Below, in pieces: positions 56,528 through 64,000 of a stretch of 64,000 nt of DNA. The notes under the pieces are model-generated. The model saw only the letters and a program-made list of their open reading frames with translations. It was not told where the DNA came from and did not search any database. The position numbers were made by a program, and so were the translations under genes. The DNA comes from Paenibacillus profundus (GTDB taxonomy: Bacteria; Bacillota; Bacilli; Paenibacillales; Paenibacillaceae). Within the stretch, counting starts at the first letter, position 1, and every line of letters starts with the position of its first letter. The DNA lies in the NCBI RefSeq assembly GCF_021369635.1, contig NZ_JAJNBZ010000024.1, forward strand, positions 31,221-95,220, written 5' to 3'.

Positions 56528-56704
56528 TTAAAGCTTGATGTCGATATTGCCTCCCAAGTTTGGCTGCACACTTTGTTCCATCATTTTAATGATGTCTTGA
56601 CCAATCTGGCTAGCTTGATCATTTGACATCTTGAGCACACGGATGCTGACTTCCTGAGACAGCCTGTTTTGATTCATGACAGTGGATATTGCTGCTATGT
56701 CCAT
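56528..56704 (-). CDS. yjfB: YjfB-family small protein (putative motility protein)
   Basis: This 58-residue protein begins MDIAAISTVMNQNRLSQEVSI, then VLKMSNDQASQIGQDIIKMM, the pattern of the YjfB family, small helical proteins called putative motility proteins because of weak links to flagellar regulons. An ATG three codons earlier (56713) is too near the GGAGG sequence, so the second is preferred. A strong terminator follows. No flagellar genes are in the window; role unknown. Confidence 0.72.
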   Translation of the reverse strand: MDIAAISTVMNQNRLSQEVSIRVLKMSNDQASQIGQDIIKMMEQSVQPNLGGNIDIKL

Positions 56705-56883
56705 GATGTACATACACCTCCTTGCAGTTTATATCGGCAAAAGATTGTTCAATCATAAATGAAGAATGAGGGTCCGAACATAGTCCCGCCTAGATTGAGA
56801 TAAAGCTTCAAACGATGAACGTTTAGAAGTCTATTTGTTGTACAATGATAAGGCTATTATCCATGAAAAAGAGGTTTCTGCCG

Positions 56884-57729
56884 ATGGTGAGAAAACTGAT
56901 AATTGAACTATTTGAATGGTCGCCTACCGCACATATCGATCCGTTTCATACGCACGATCATCTGGAAATCGGATATTGTCTGTCTGGTACCGGAACATTT
57001 TATTTTGGGAATAAGACGTATTCGGTCCACAAGAATGATGTTTTTGTCGTCAACAATTTAGAATGGCACGCCGCATCATCCAATCCTGACAACCCGAGCA
57101 ATTATTTGTTCATTTACTTCGATGCGATGATCATCGAGCAGGTCGATCCAGAACTGCTGCTGCCCTTCGTGTATTGGCCCAAGCGTTTTGATAATCGTGT
57201 ATCTGGCCGTCTGCCCGTCGCCCGCCAGATCGGCGAGCTATTCCAAGAGATGTGGGACGAGTATCGGAATAAAGAGCGCGGTTATCAGGGAATCATTCAT
57301 AGCAAAATACTGGAAATATGCGCGCTGCTCTTGCGCCATTATGACAGTCAGACCTCTTTGCGGGAAGGCAATCAAGCGCTGATGTCATATTATCGACTCA
57401 AGCCGGTGCTCGATTATATGAAGGATCATTTTCGAGAACCGATTACGTTGGAGAGCGTCGCTTCCATGTTATCGTTAAGTCCGTCGCGGGCACGGCATTT
57501 ATTTGCCGAAAAGCTCGGAGGAGGCTTTAAGCAGTACTTGCTGCAGTTGCGTGTTAACGAGGCCAAAAGGCTGTTGGTGAGCACCGAAATGCCGATTATC
57601 GACGTCATGCACCATTGCGGCTTTCAAAGTCACGCCCCCTTCTATAGAGCGTTTAAATTGATCGTCGGGATGGCCCCGCAGCAATATCGGGAGCTTGGCG
57701 CAAAAATAGCCCTTTTTAAGAATCGATAA
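56884..57729 (+). CDS. AraC-family transcriptional regulator with cupin sensor
   Basis: This protein of 281 residues has an N-terminal cupin ligand domain (HTHDHLEIGYCLSG, FVVNNLEWHAAS) and a C-terminal pair of helix-turn-helix motifs (ITLESVASMLSLSPSRARHLF; PIIDVMHHCGFQSHAPFYRAF, followed by GMAPQQYRE), the AraC/XylS signature. Such regulators activate sugar uptake and breakdown genes. The ATG at 56884 lies behind AAAGAGG; earlier in-frame ATGs at 56845 and 56863 lack a site. It stands directly ahead of the ADP-ribosylglycohydrolase and sugar ABC genes and probably controls them. Confidence 0.9.
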   Translation: MVRKLIIELFEWSPTAHIDPFHTHDHLEIGYCLSGTGTFYFGNKTYSVHKNDVFVVNNLEWHAASSNPDNPSNYLFIYFDAMIIEQVDPELLLPFVYWPKRFDNRVSGRLPVARQIGELFQEMWDEYRNKERGYQGIIHSKILEICALLLRHYDSQTSLREGNQALMSYYRLKPVLDYMKDHFREPITLESVASMLSLSPSRARHLFAEKLGGGFKQYLLQLRVNEAKRLLVSTEMPIIDVMHHCGFQSHAPFYRAFKLIVGMAPQQYRELGAKIALFKNR

Positions 57730-57834
57730 ACGAAAAATAGGAAGAAACAAGAATTGAAAACCCTTACAATAGGGGGAGATAATTGTTAACAAATTGGGTT
57801 TTTAGTGAGTGGAGACAGAAATGGGGGACACAGC

Positions 57835-59214
57835 ATGGCAGGTTGGGATTCGTTGTTCGTGTTAGTGCGTGACGAGATCAAGCAGCGCGCAGAAGAAGGC
57901 GCCGATGTTTCCGGATTTGAAGAAAGATTGCAAGCTGCTTCGGAGAATGAGATGGAGTTAATGTCAATCTATCAAGATCTGGGTAATCTGGAAATGTCCC
58001 CAGAGTTCCCGTATTCGGAGCCGAACGGCTTGAGAGAAATCCGTGCCGAGCGGCCGAGTGGACCGCGCAAGCTGCAGATGAATGGGAGCGAAGAAGAGCT
58101 GCGTGATAAATTCTACGGTGCCTGGCTCGGGCGTTCTGTGGGCTGCGCGCTCGGAAAACCGCTCGAAAGCATGCATTTTCTGGAAGGACTGGGCGATAAT
58201 CCGGGTTGGAAAAATGTGCAGCTATGGTTTGAAGGCGCGGATGCTTGGCCGATTCGCAGTTATACGCCGGGACATTCGCGGGCGAAAGAGGAGCTTGGAC
58301 TGGAACTGGCACCGTATGGGGAGCAAAGCCAGCTTGAAAACATCCGGTACATGGAAAGCGATGACGATGTCCGTTACACGGTACTCGGTCTTGTCATGCT
58401 GGAGGAAAAAGGAGCGGATTGGGACAGCTGGGATATCGGGAAGCTGTGGCACCAAAAATTGACGTACGGGCAGATGTGCACGGCGGAAACGCAAGCTTAT
58501 CTCAATTTCGCCAAAGTAACCCATCATTTGGAGAAGCAAAGACCGGATGATTGGCACACGAAGCTCGATTGGGTACGCAACTACTTGAACCCTTATCGCG
58601 AGTGGATCGGGGCGCAGATCCGGGTGGATGGATTCGCATACGGCGCAGCCGGCAATCCAGAGCTTGCCGCTGAGTTCGCTTGGCGGGACGCTTCATTCTC
58701 CCATGTGAAGAACGGCATCTACGGAGAGATGTTCGTCGGCGCGATGATCGCCGCTTCGTTCGTTGAATCGGATGCCGAGCGCATTATCGAAATCGGGCTC
58801 AGCGAAATTCCGGATAACTGCCGGTTGGCGCATGCCGTGCGCAATGCGGTAGAGATCGCAAAAACGGCGAAGAGCCAATTGGAGATGGTGGAGCGTATCT
58901 GGGAATCGTATAAAAATTATAATCCGGTTCACACGATTAATAATGCAGCTCTATGCGCCGCCTCACTCGTCTATGCTCAAGGCGACTTCGAACGCGCGAT
59001 TACGACCGCGGTATTGGGTTGGGATACCGACTGCAATGGCGCAACTGTCGGCTCCATCATGGGGGCGATCCTCGGAGCGAGCCAATTGCCGGAGAGCTGG
59101 ACTTCGAAGCTTAACGATACCTTATATGCAGAGATCAACGGATTCCATCCGATATCCATTTCAGAATGCGCCAGTCGCAGTTACGAGGTGTTTCAAAACA
59201 TTAGAAATGCATAG
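57835..59214 (+). CDS. ADP-ribosylglycohydrolase-family enzyme
   Basis: This protein of 459 residues has the two metal-binding ends of the ADP-ribosylglycohydrolase fold: near the start of the domain LRDKFYGAWLGRSVGCALGKPLE and ESDDDVRYTVLGLVML, and near the C-terminus VLGWDTDCNGATVGSIMGAI, in which D-T-D-C-N takes the place of the usual D-T-D. The first 80 residues are a helical extension. The family removes ADP-ribose or hydrolyses related N- or O-glycosides; bacterial members in sugar operons are mostly of unknown substrate. The ATG at 57835 is preferred over the frame start at 57805 by position, though neither has a strong ribosome-binding site. The binding-protein gene follows 16 nt later, so it is in one operon with the importer. 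Confidence 0.86.
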   Translation: MAGWDSLFVLVRDEIKQRAEEGADVSGFEERLQAASENEMELMSIYQDLGNLEMSPEFPYSEPNGLREIRAERPSGPRKLQMNGSEEELRDKFYGAWLGRSVGCALGKPLESMHFLEGLGDNPGWKNVQLWFEGADAWPIRSYTPGHSRAKEELGLELAPYGEQSQLENIRYMESDDDVRYTVLGLVMLEEKGADWDSWDIGKLWHQKLTYGQMCTAETQAYLNFAKVTHHLEKQRPDDWHTKLDWVRNYLNPYREWIGAQIRVDGFAYGAAGNPELAAEFAWRDASFSHVKNGIYGEMFVGAMIAASFVESDAERIIEIGLSEIPDNCRLAHAVRNAVEIAKTAKSQLEMVERIWESYKNYNPVHTINNAALCAASLVYAQGDFERAITTAVLGWDTDCNGATVGSIMGAILGASQLPESWTSKLNDTLYAEINGFHPISISECASRSYEVFQNIRNA

Positions 59215-59230
59215 AACTTAAGGGGAGATC

Positions 59231-60577
59231 ATGATGAAAAGGGCTACGAAATTTTTTGCTGTGTTATTAGTCAGCTGCAGTATGATCGCCGCAACTGCTT
59301 GCGGCAGCGCCGATAAGGGGACGGGAAGCGCCAACCAAGGTCAAATCGGCGACAAGCAGGGTGTCAAGGAAATTACATGGTACCTTCATACGCAGTATGG
59401 GAAAGAATATTTTGAGAATGACGTGATTAAACCGTTCGAAGAACAACATCCCGACATTAAAATCAATGTAACGTACAACGCCGACCCGGAACAAATTACG
59501 AAATCGCAGCTTGCTGCAGGGGCGGGGCCCGATATTATTACGACGGACGGAACGACGACGCTGCGGCAGTTCGCTAAGGCGGGATATTTGGTGGATTTGG
59601 ACGAATACAGCAAGAAATACGGATGGGATCAACGCTTTATTCCGTGGGCTTACCCGCCAGTTACGGTAGGAGACAAGCTGATTGGTTTGCCGGGGAAATA
59701 TGAGACGGAACTCGTCTATTACAACAAAAAAATGTTTGCAGACAACGGATGGGACATTCCGAAAAGTTATGATGAACTGGTGGCCCTTAGCAAAAAAATG
59801 ACCGAAAAAGGAATTATTCCGTTCGCATTCGGCGCATCCGACTATAGAGGGGCCAACGAGTGGTGGCTCTCGATGGCATATAATGCCACATTAGGACCGG
59901 AAAAATTGAAAAAGGTGCTTTCTGGCGAGCTACCTTGGAACGGACCGGAATCGACAGAAGCCGTTCAAAAGCTGGTGGACTTGTGGAAAAGCGGATATAT
60001 TAATGATAAAAAATCGCATGCAATTACCGGAGAAGATGCAACGACACTCTTCCTATCCGGGAAAGCGGCCATGAAAATGGAAGGCAGCTGGTTGTTGAAC
60101 ACCCTAAGCAGCAAAGCAGGCGACATGGATTGGGGAATCTTCCCGATGCCATCCTGGAAGGAAGGCGTTGAGACCAACCTGCCGTTAGCTCTCGGTATCG
60201 CGTATGGAATTAATGCGAACTCCAAAAATCCGGATGCTGTCGCAGAGTTTTTGAATTATGTGACACAGGCGGACGTTGCGGCGAAAGGTATTGTCGCCAT
60301 GGGTCTTCAGCCGATTAAAGATTTGGACTTAGGCGCTATACCGAATTTGGACAAACACTACAAAGAGGTGTCCGACCTGCTTGCCGATTATGGCAACCGC
60401 AATGCTACCGGTTATTTATCATGGACGTTCTGGCCAGCACAGACGAGAGTATTTTCCTACGATAACCTGGAAGCGGTGTTCTTGGATGGCATGGACATAA
60501 AATCGTATATGGACAAAATGGAAGCGACGTACCAAGAGGATAAGCAAAGCGGTAAAGTATTTGAATTCGCAAAATGA
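59231..60577 (+). CDS. Carbohydrate ABC transporter, binding lipoprotein
   Basis: This 448-residue protein has a signal peptide with lipobox TAC-G near residue 24 and the family 1 extracellular solute-binding fold (EITWYLHTQYGKEYFENDVI, PDIITTDGTTTLRQF, GLPGKYETELVYYNKKMF, AAMKMEGSWLLNTL). It captures a sugar, oligosaccharide or related glycoside and hands it to the permeases downstream. Two ATGs stand in tandem behind AGGGGAG; the second (59234) is slightly better placed. A terminator-like hairpin follows before the permease genes. Confidence 0.93.
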   Translation: MMKRATKFFAVLLVSCSMIAATACGSADKGTGSANQGQIGDKQGVKEITWYLHTQYGKEYFENDVIKPFEEQHPDIKINVTYNADPEQITKSQLAAGAGPDIITTDGTTTLRQFAKAGYLVDLDEYSKKYGWDQRFIPWAYPPVTVGDKLIGLPGKYETELVYYNKKMFADNGWDIPKSYDELVALSKKMTEKGIIPFAFGASDYRGANEWWLSMAYNATLGPEKLKKVLSGELPWNGPESTEAVQKLVDLWKSGYINDKKSHAITGEDATTLFLSGKAAMKMEGSWLLNTLSSKAGDMDWGIFPMPSWKEGVETNLPLALGIAYGINANSKNPDAVAEFLNYVTQADVAAKGIVAMGLQPIKDLDLGAIPNLDKHYKEVSDLLADYGNRNATGYLSWTFWPAQTRVFSYDNLEAVFLDGMDIKSYMDKMEATYQEDKQSGKVFEFAK

Positions 60578-60611
60578 ACACCTGTTGGGAACGCCTGCTC
60601 CTAACACTCTG

Positions 60612-60645
60612 AAAGAGGAGTGTAACTCCTCTTTACTTTCTTTTT
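60612..60645 (+). terminator. Internal terminator between sugar binding-protein and permease genes
   Basis: AAAGAGGAG-TGTAA-CTCCTCTTT followed by ACTTTCTTTTT. It probably makes the binding protein more abundant than the permeases. Confidence 0.8.
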
Positions 60646-60659
60646 AGGGGTGCGTGCAT

Positions 60660-61571
60660 ATGGCTGATATGGTTTCATTGTCTTCGAAGCCGAGACCCGG
60701 TAACAGGCGGAAACGAAAGGCGCTATTGCCTTGGTTGTACGTTCTGCCCGCTCTGTTGTTGACCGGGTTTGTGATTGCAATTCCGACCGTAGGGACGCTC
60801 TATATTTCCTTGACTAATTGGGATGGAATTCGTCCGCCGGAGTTTATAGGACTACAAAATTTCGCGACTCTCATTCAGGACGTTCAGTTCTATAAAGCGT
60901 TGAAGAACAATTTGATCTGGCTGTTGTTGTTTTGTACGATACCGGTCTCGTTCAGCTTGATAGTCGCCGTTCTGCTCTCGCGTGTAAGGCGCGGGCAAAT
61001 GTTCTACAGGGTCACGTTCTTTTTGCCATATATTTGTTCCACCGTTGTGACGGCCAAAATATGGAGTTGGATTTACAATCCCTTCTTCGGGATTAACAAA
61101 GTGCTCGAAGGTTGGGGATTTACGAATCTCCCGTTGTGGCTCGGCGATCCGGACAAGGCGCTATTTTCTGTTGCCTTTGTTGACGGTTGGCGTTATTGGG
61201 GTTTTCTGCTCATTTTATTTTTGACGGGCTTTCATCAGACTGACCGCAGCCTGGAGGAAGCGGCCATGATTGACGGCGCGGGCAAGCTCAGAATCTTCTG
61301 GAGCGTCATTATTCCGCAGCTGCGCCCGACCTTGCTGCTCATTATGATGATGACGATGATTTGGTCGTTTGCCGCATTTGATTACGTCTATGTGATGACC
61401 GGTGGAGGGCCGGGCAATGCGACGGAATTAATTGCAACATATATGTATAAGGAAGCGCTGCAAAATCAGGCGCCGGGATACGCCAGCTCCATCGCCCTGG
61501 CCTTGGCCTTGTTTAGCGGCATTGTTATCGCGGTATTCGGATATTTAAGAAAGAGAGGATGGGAGATCTAA
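60660..61571 (+). CDS. Carbohydrate ABC permease, MalF-like
   Basis: This protein of 303 residues has six membrane helices: the N-terminal WLYVLPALLLTGFVIAI and the EAA loop EEAAMIDGAGKLRIFWSVI that contacts the ATPase, then PTLLLIMMMTMIWSFAAFD and GGGPGNATELIATYMY. The frame opens at GTG 60654, but the ATG at 60660 has AGGGG at the right distance. It overlaps the second permease gene. No ATPase gene is in the operon; a shared MsmX-type ATPase is expected, as in other Paenibacillus sugar importers. Confidence 0.93.
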   Translation: MADMVSLSSKPRPGNRRKRKALLPWLYVLPALLLTGFVIAIPTVGTLYISLTNWDGIRPPEFIGLQNFATLIQDVQFYKALKNNLIWLLLFCTIPVSFSLIVAVLLSRVRRGQMFYRVTFFLPYICSTVVTAKIWSWIYNPFFGINKVLEGWGFTNLPLWLGDPDKALFSVAFVDGWRYWGFLLILFLTGFHQTDRSLEEAAMIDGAGKLRIFWSVIIPQLRPTLLLIMMMTMIWSFAAFDYVYVMTGGGPGNATELIATYMYKEALQNQAPGYASSIALALALFSGIVIAVFGYLRKRGWEI

Positions 61572-62398
61572 TGGGAGCGCGTTTGTTTACTTCGTTATCG
61601 CGTCATTTCTTTCTGATTCTTGTCCTTCTGTTTGCGATCGGGCCGATCGCGTTGCTGTTTATTAATGCGGTCAAGCCGCCAGAGGAGTTTCAGGTAAGCC
61701 CGTTCTCTCTTCCTGCGCATTTTACCTTGGAGAACATTACGGCGGCATGGAATATGGGGGAATACGGTAGGGCCTATTTAAACAGTATTTTGGTAGGATG
61801 CTCGACCGTTGCCATTATTTGCATTGCCGGGGGATTGTGCGCATATGCGCTTGCGAAAATGGATTTCAAAGGAAAAGGGGGCATCTTGGCGTTTCTATTC
61901 CTATGCGTGTCCGTCCCGTTGGGCATGTTTTTGGTGCCGCTGTTCTATATGTGGCAGAAGCTGCATTTGATGAATACGCTGACGGGCTTGATCATTATTT
62001 ACAGCGCCATTTTCCTGCCGCTCAATATTTTCATCCTGCGTACGTTTTTTCTTGGAATACCGAAGGAATTAAGCGAAAGCGCAAGAATCGATGGCTGTAA
62101 CGAGGGGATGATTTTGATGAAAATCATCGTTCCGATCGCCAAGCCGGCGTTTCTGACCGTTGCGCTGCTCGCGGGCTTATATACGTGGAACGAGTTCTTC
62201 TTCGCCAACGCCTTTGTGCAGACGGAAGCGCTCAAGCCCGTCTCCACGAAATACTTGACGTTCGTTGGCAATTTCAGCTCGGATTGGAGCAAGATTTCAG
62301 CCGCGGGCCTCATCTCCATTTTGCCTTTTACGGTCATTTATATGTTTTTGCAGAGAAGATTTATCGAAGGCGTAGCGGAAGGCAGCTTAAAGGGATAA
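61571..62398 (+). CDS. Carbohydrate ABC permease, MalG-like
   Basis: This 275-residue permease has six membrane helices. The EAA loop is ELSESARIDGCNEGMILMKI followed by VPIAKPAFLTVALLAGLY. It starts inside the stop of the first permease gene (TAATG), with AGGATGGGAG as ribosome-binding site; the frame beginning at 61559 is not needed. It forms the channel with the previous gene product. A hairpin at 62482 ends the operon. Confidence 0.93.
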   Translation: MGARLFTSLSRHFFLILVLLFAIGPIALLFINAVKPPEEFQVSPFSLPAHFTLENITAAWNMGEYGRAYLNSILVGCSTVAIICIAGGLCAYALAKMDFKGKGGILAFLFLCVSVPLGMFLVPLFYMWQKLHLMNTLTGLIIIYSAIFLPLNIFILRTFFLGIPKELSESARIDGCNEGMILMKIIVPIAKPAFLTVALLAGLYTWNEFFFANAFVQTEALKPVSTKYLTFVGNFSSDWSKISAAGLISILPFTVIYMFLQRRFIEGVAEGSLKG

Positions 62399-62481
62399 TG
62401 GAACGGGAGTAAGAAAAAGGAAGAAATTCGCGAATCTTTATGTTAAACTGTAAATACAATAGAATAATAGACTCGGAACAG

Positions 62482-62516
62482 AAGGCCATCGGAATCGTTA
62501 TTTCGGTGGCCTTTCG
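62482..62516 (+). terminator. Terminator of the sugar ABC operon
   Basis: AAGGCCATCGGAA pairs with TTTCGGTGGCCTT around a 6-nt loop; the T run is short. Confidence 0.65.
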
Positions 62517-62575
62517 AGCATCATGTCGCTGTATGACAATCCGAGTGAGCAAAATAGTGAAAGCGAGGCGGGGAA

Positions 62576-63340
62576 ATGAAGGGGAAGTCGGTTATCATCA
62601 CGGGTGGTTCCAGCGGTATGGGCAAGGCGATGGCTGCGCGTATGGCACAGGAGGGCGCATGGGTCGTCATAACAGGACGATCGGCAGAGAAGCTGGAGGC
62701 GGCAAAAGGCGAAATAGAAACATTCGCAGGACAGGTGCTTACCGTACAAATGGATGTGCGTCAGCCGGCAGATGTACAGCGTATGGTGGACGAAGCAGTG
62801 GCTGCCTTCGGACGAATCGACGCGCTCATTAACAATGCAGCAGGCAATTTTCTATGTCCAGCAGAGGATTTGTCAATCAATGGCTGGAATGCGGTCATCA
62901 ACATTGTGTTGAACGGGACGTTCTATTGCAGCCAAGCGGTCGGAAAGTATTGGATTGCCGAGGGCATTCCGGGCAGCATTGTCAACATGGTGGCCACATA
63001 TGCGTGGGATGCCGGACCGGGGGTTATTCACTCGGCTAGCGCCAAAGCGGGTGTGCTCGCCATGACGCGTACGCTTGCGGTGGAATGGGGACGCCGATAT
63101 GGCATCCGAGTCAACGCCATCGCACCTGGCTTAATCGAGCGTACCGGTGGCGCAGATAAGCTCGTTCCATCCGAGGAAGCCGGACAGCGCATGCTTGACA
63201 GCGTACCGCTAGGACGCTTGGGCACACCGGAAGAGATTGCGGGGCTTGCCGCTTTTCTGCTCTCGCCGGATGCAGCGTATATGAACGGCGCGTGCTTGAC
63301 GTTGGATGGAGGGCAATCGCTGCACCAAACGTTTATATAA
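62576..63340 (+). CDS. fadH: FadH-like 2,4-dienoyl-CoA reductase (SDR family)
   Basis: This 254-residue short-chain dehydrogenase has the NADPH motif TGGSSGMGKAMA, NNAAGNF near residue 87, and IHSASAKAGVLAMTRTLAVEW around 146. The usual Y-x-x-x-K is replaced by S-x-x-x-K in that segment, which is the mark of the 2,4-dienoyl-CoA reductases and of B. subtilis FadH/YkuF; length and NNAAGNF also fit. It would remove double bonds during breakdown of unsaturated fatty acids. It has a GGCGGGGAA ribosome-binding site. It is transcriptionally separate from the sugar operon by a terminator. Confidence 0.85.
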   Translation: MKGKSVIITGGSSGMGKAMAARMAQEGAWVVITGRSAEKLEAAKGEIETFAGQVLTVQMDVRQPADVQRMVDEAVAAFGRIDALINNAAGNFLCPAEDLSINGWNAVINIVLNGTFYCSQAVGKYWIAEGIPGSIVNMVATYAWDAGPGVIHSASAKAGVLAMTRTLAVEWGRRYGIRVNAIAPGLIERTGGADKLVPSEEAGQRMLDSVPLGRLGTPEEIAGLAAFLLSPDAAYMNGACLTLDGGQSLHQTFI

Positions 63341-63419
63341 CTGGCTGATACCGGTTATTACAAAGGTGCTTACGGATACAAATGGCCATCTTCAGGGGCA
63401 CTATATTCCCGGCATTTAA

Positions 63420-63962
63420 TCCCCACCAGGTCAATATGATTTCAATGGCAGACCTGATCAGGTGTGGGTCATGCAGCAGGCCAAGGCCAGAGGAGTTCAT
63501 AAGCTAATTGCAAGCAGTTGGAGCCCGCCTGCATGGATGAAGACCAACAATTCCACAACCAATGGCGGGTATCTCAAATCCGAAAATTATGGTGATTTTG
63601 CTCTTCTCATGTCCAAGTTTATCAAGGAATACAACCAGCAGTTCGGTATCGACCTTTACGGTGTATCCTTAGCCAACGAACCCAATTCGATGACTTTCCT
63701 GTCTTGGGGTTCCAGTGAATGGAATTCTACGAACATCCAGGTGTTCCTGAAAGACTATTTGAAGCAGGCAATGGTGAATCAAGGGGTGCAGGGTACAAAA
63801 GTAATTGTTGGAGAGCCCTCATGGTGGTCTGAGGATCTGATGAAGGATGCCCTTAATGATCCTGCTTCGGCGGAAAGGATTGACATCGTTGCCGGGCATA
63901 ACTATCCCATACCCATTATCGGAGTCGAGCTTCCGACAACTCCATTTACAGAAATTAGCTAA
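63420..63962 (+). pseudogene. Truncated GH30-family glycosidase
   Basis: The frame codes for the central part of a GH30 xylanase/glucosylceramidase-like barrel: VMQQAKARGVHKLIASSWS and PPAWMKTNN, then FIKEYNQQFGIDLYGVSLANEPN (the general-acid Glu in the N-E-P motif) and IDIVAGHNYPIP. The signal peptide, the first strands and everything after the sixth strand, including the nucleophile Glu, are missing. The upstream part contains an in-frame TAA at 63417 and no start. It stops at TAA 63960-63962, where a hairpin that looks like an insertion-sequence end begins. I read it as a gene remnant broken at both ends. Confidence 0.75.
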
Positions 63963-64000
63963 GAAAGCCCTTGCCTTTAGGCTTGGGATGAATTGGCTTA
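63963..64000. repeat. Possible IS200/IS605-type end hairpin at the window edge
   Basis: AAGCCCTTGCC-TTTA-GGCTTGGG-ATGAATTGGCTT has the layout of the terminal hairpins, or TnpB-associated omega RNA 3' ends, of IS200/IS605 elements in Bacillales (A-AGCCC ... TTTA ... GGG-ATGAAT). It lies exactly where the GH30 fragment breaks. The element body would be outside the window, so this is tentative. Confidence 0.4.

Overview
This window looks like a chromosome segment from a spore-forming Paenibacillaceae bacterium, most likely Paenibacillus. The reasons are: long Gram-positive Shine-Dalgarno sequences ahead of nearly every gene; a TPP-controlled tenI-thiO-thiS-thiG block of the Bacillus type; a four-gene pdhABCD operon; PspA with DUF350/DUF4178/DUF4247 partners under a SigW-type promoter; a XerS-like recombinase; a Spo0F-like receiver; and carbohydrate ABC transporters without their own ATPase. 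The species assignment is inference only.

Layout. 1-5655: tail of an unknown gene, a copper-amine-oxidase-N-domain protein, and a large secreted protein (about 1072 aa) whose gene is split by an ORF-less group II intron at 3957-4693. 5736-9379: TPP riboswitch with tenI, thiO, thiS, thiG and a decayed thiE. 9404-14523: chromate transporter, a winged-helix regulator, an NlpC/P60 hydrolase, thiamine pyrophosphokinase, a low-molecular-weight phosphatase and an esterase. 14652-19845: pdh operon with a strong promoter flanked by inverted repeats. 20024-23138: thyA-folA and gltD. 23128-32501: glycosyltransferase, a possible spore-surface protein, topoisomerase III, a HAD phosphatase with an ArsR-like regulator, an MFS transporter, an orphan ABC ATPase and a DUF3298 protein.

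32652-38680 is a signalling region: a repeat-containing lipoprotein with an OmpR/PhoB two-component pair, then a membrane-anchored Spo0F-like receiver next to a dCache sensor kinase. 39166-41586 is a polar amino-acid ABC operon with an internal terminator. 41681-42896 is a c-di-AMP (ydaO/yuaA) riboswitch ahead of a LysM-3D cell-wall protein. 42918-47736 holds a 5'-nucleotidase-family enzyme divergent from a secreted protein, with PhoP-box-like repeats between them, and a lipoprotein polysaccharide deacetylase. 47941-50163: pyrK-pyrD behind an FNR/CRP-like palindrome, and an LpdD-like protein. 50542-53222: SigW-type promoter, PspA, DUF350, DUF4178 and DUF4247 envelope-stress genes. 53229-56704: XerS-like recombinase, MATE pump, an unknown protein and YjfB. 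56884-62516: AraC regulator, ADP-ribosylglycohydrolase-family enzyme and sugar ABC importer, probably one catabolic unit. 62576-64000: a FadH-like dehydrogenase, a truncated GH30 glycosidase and a possible insertion-sequence end.

Most promising for follow-up: the in-frame, ORF-less group II intron; the membrane-tethered Spo0F-like receiver beside its candidate kinase; the ADP-ribosylglycohydrolase/sugar ABC unit; the SigW-PspA-DUF350/4178/4247 cluster; and pyrKD behind an FNR-like site. No tRNA, rRNA, CRISPR array or prophage was recognised.
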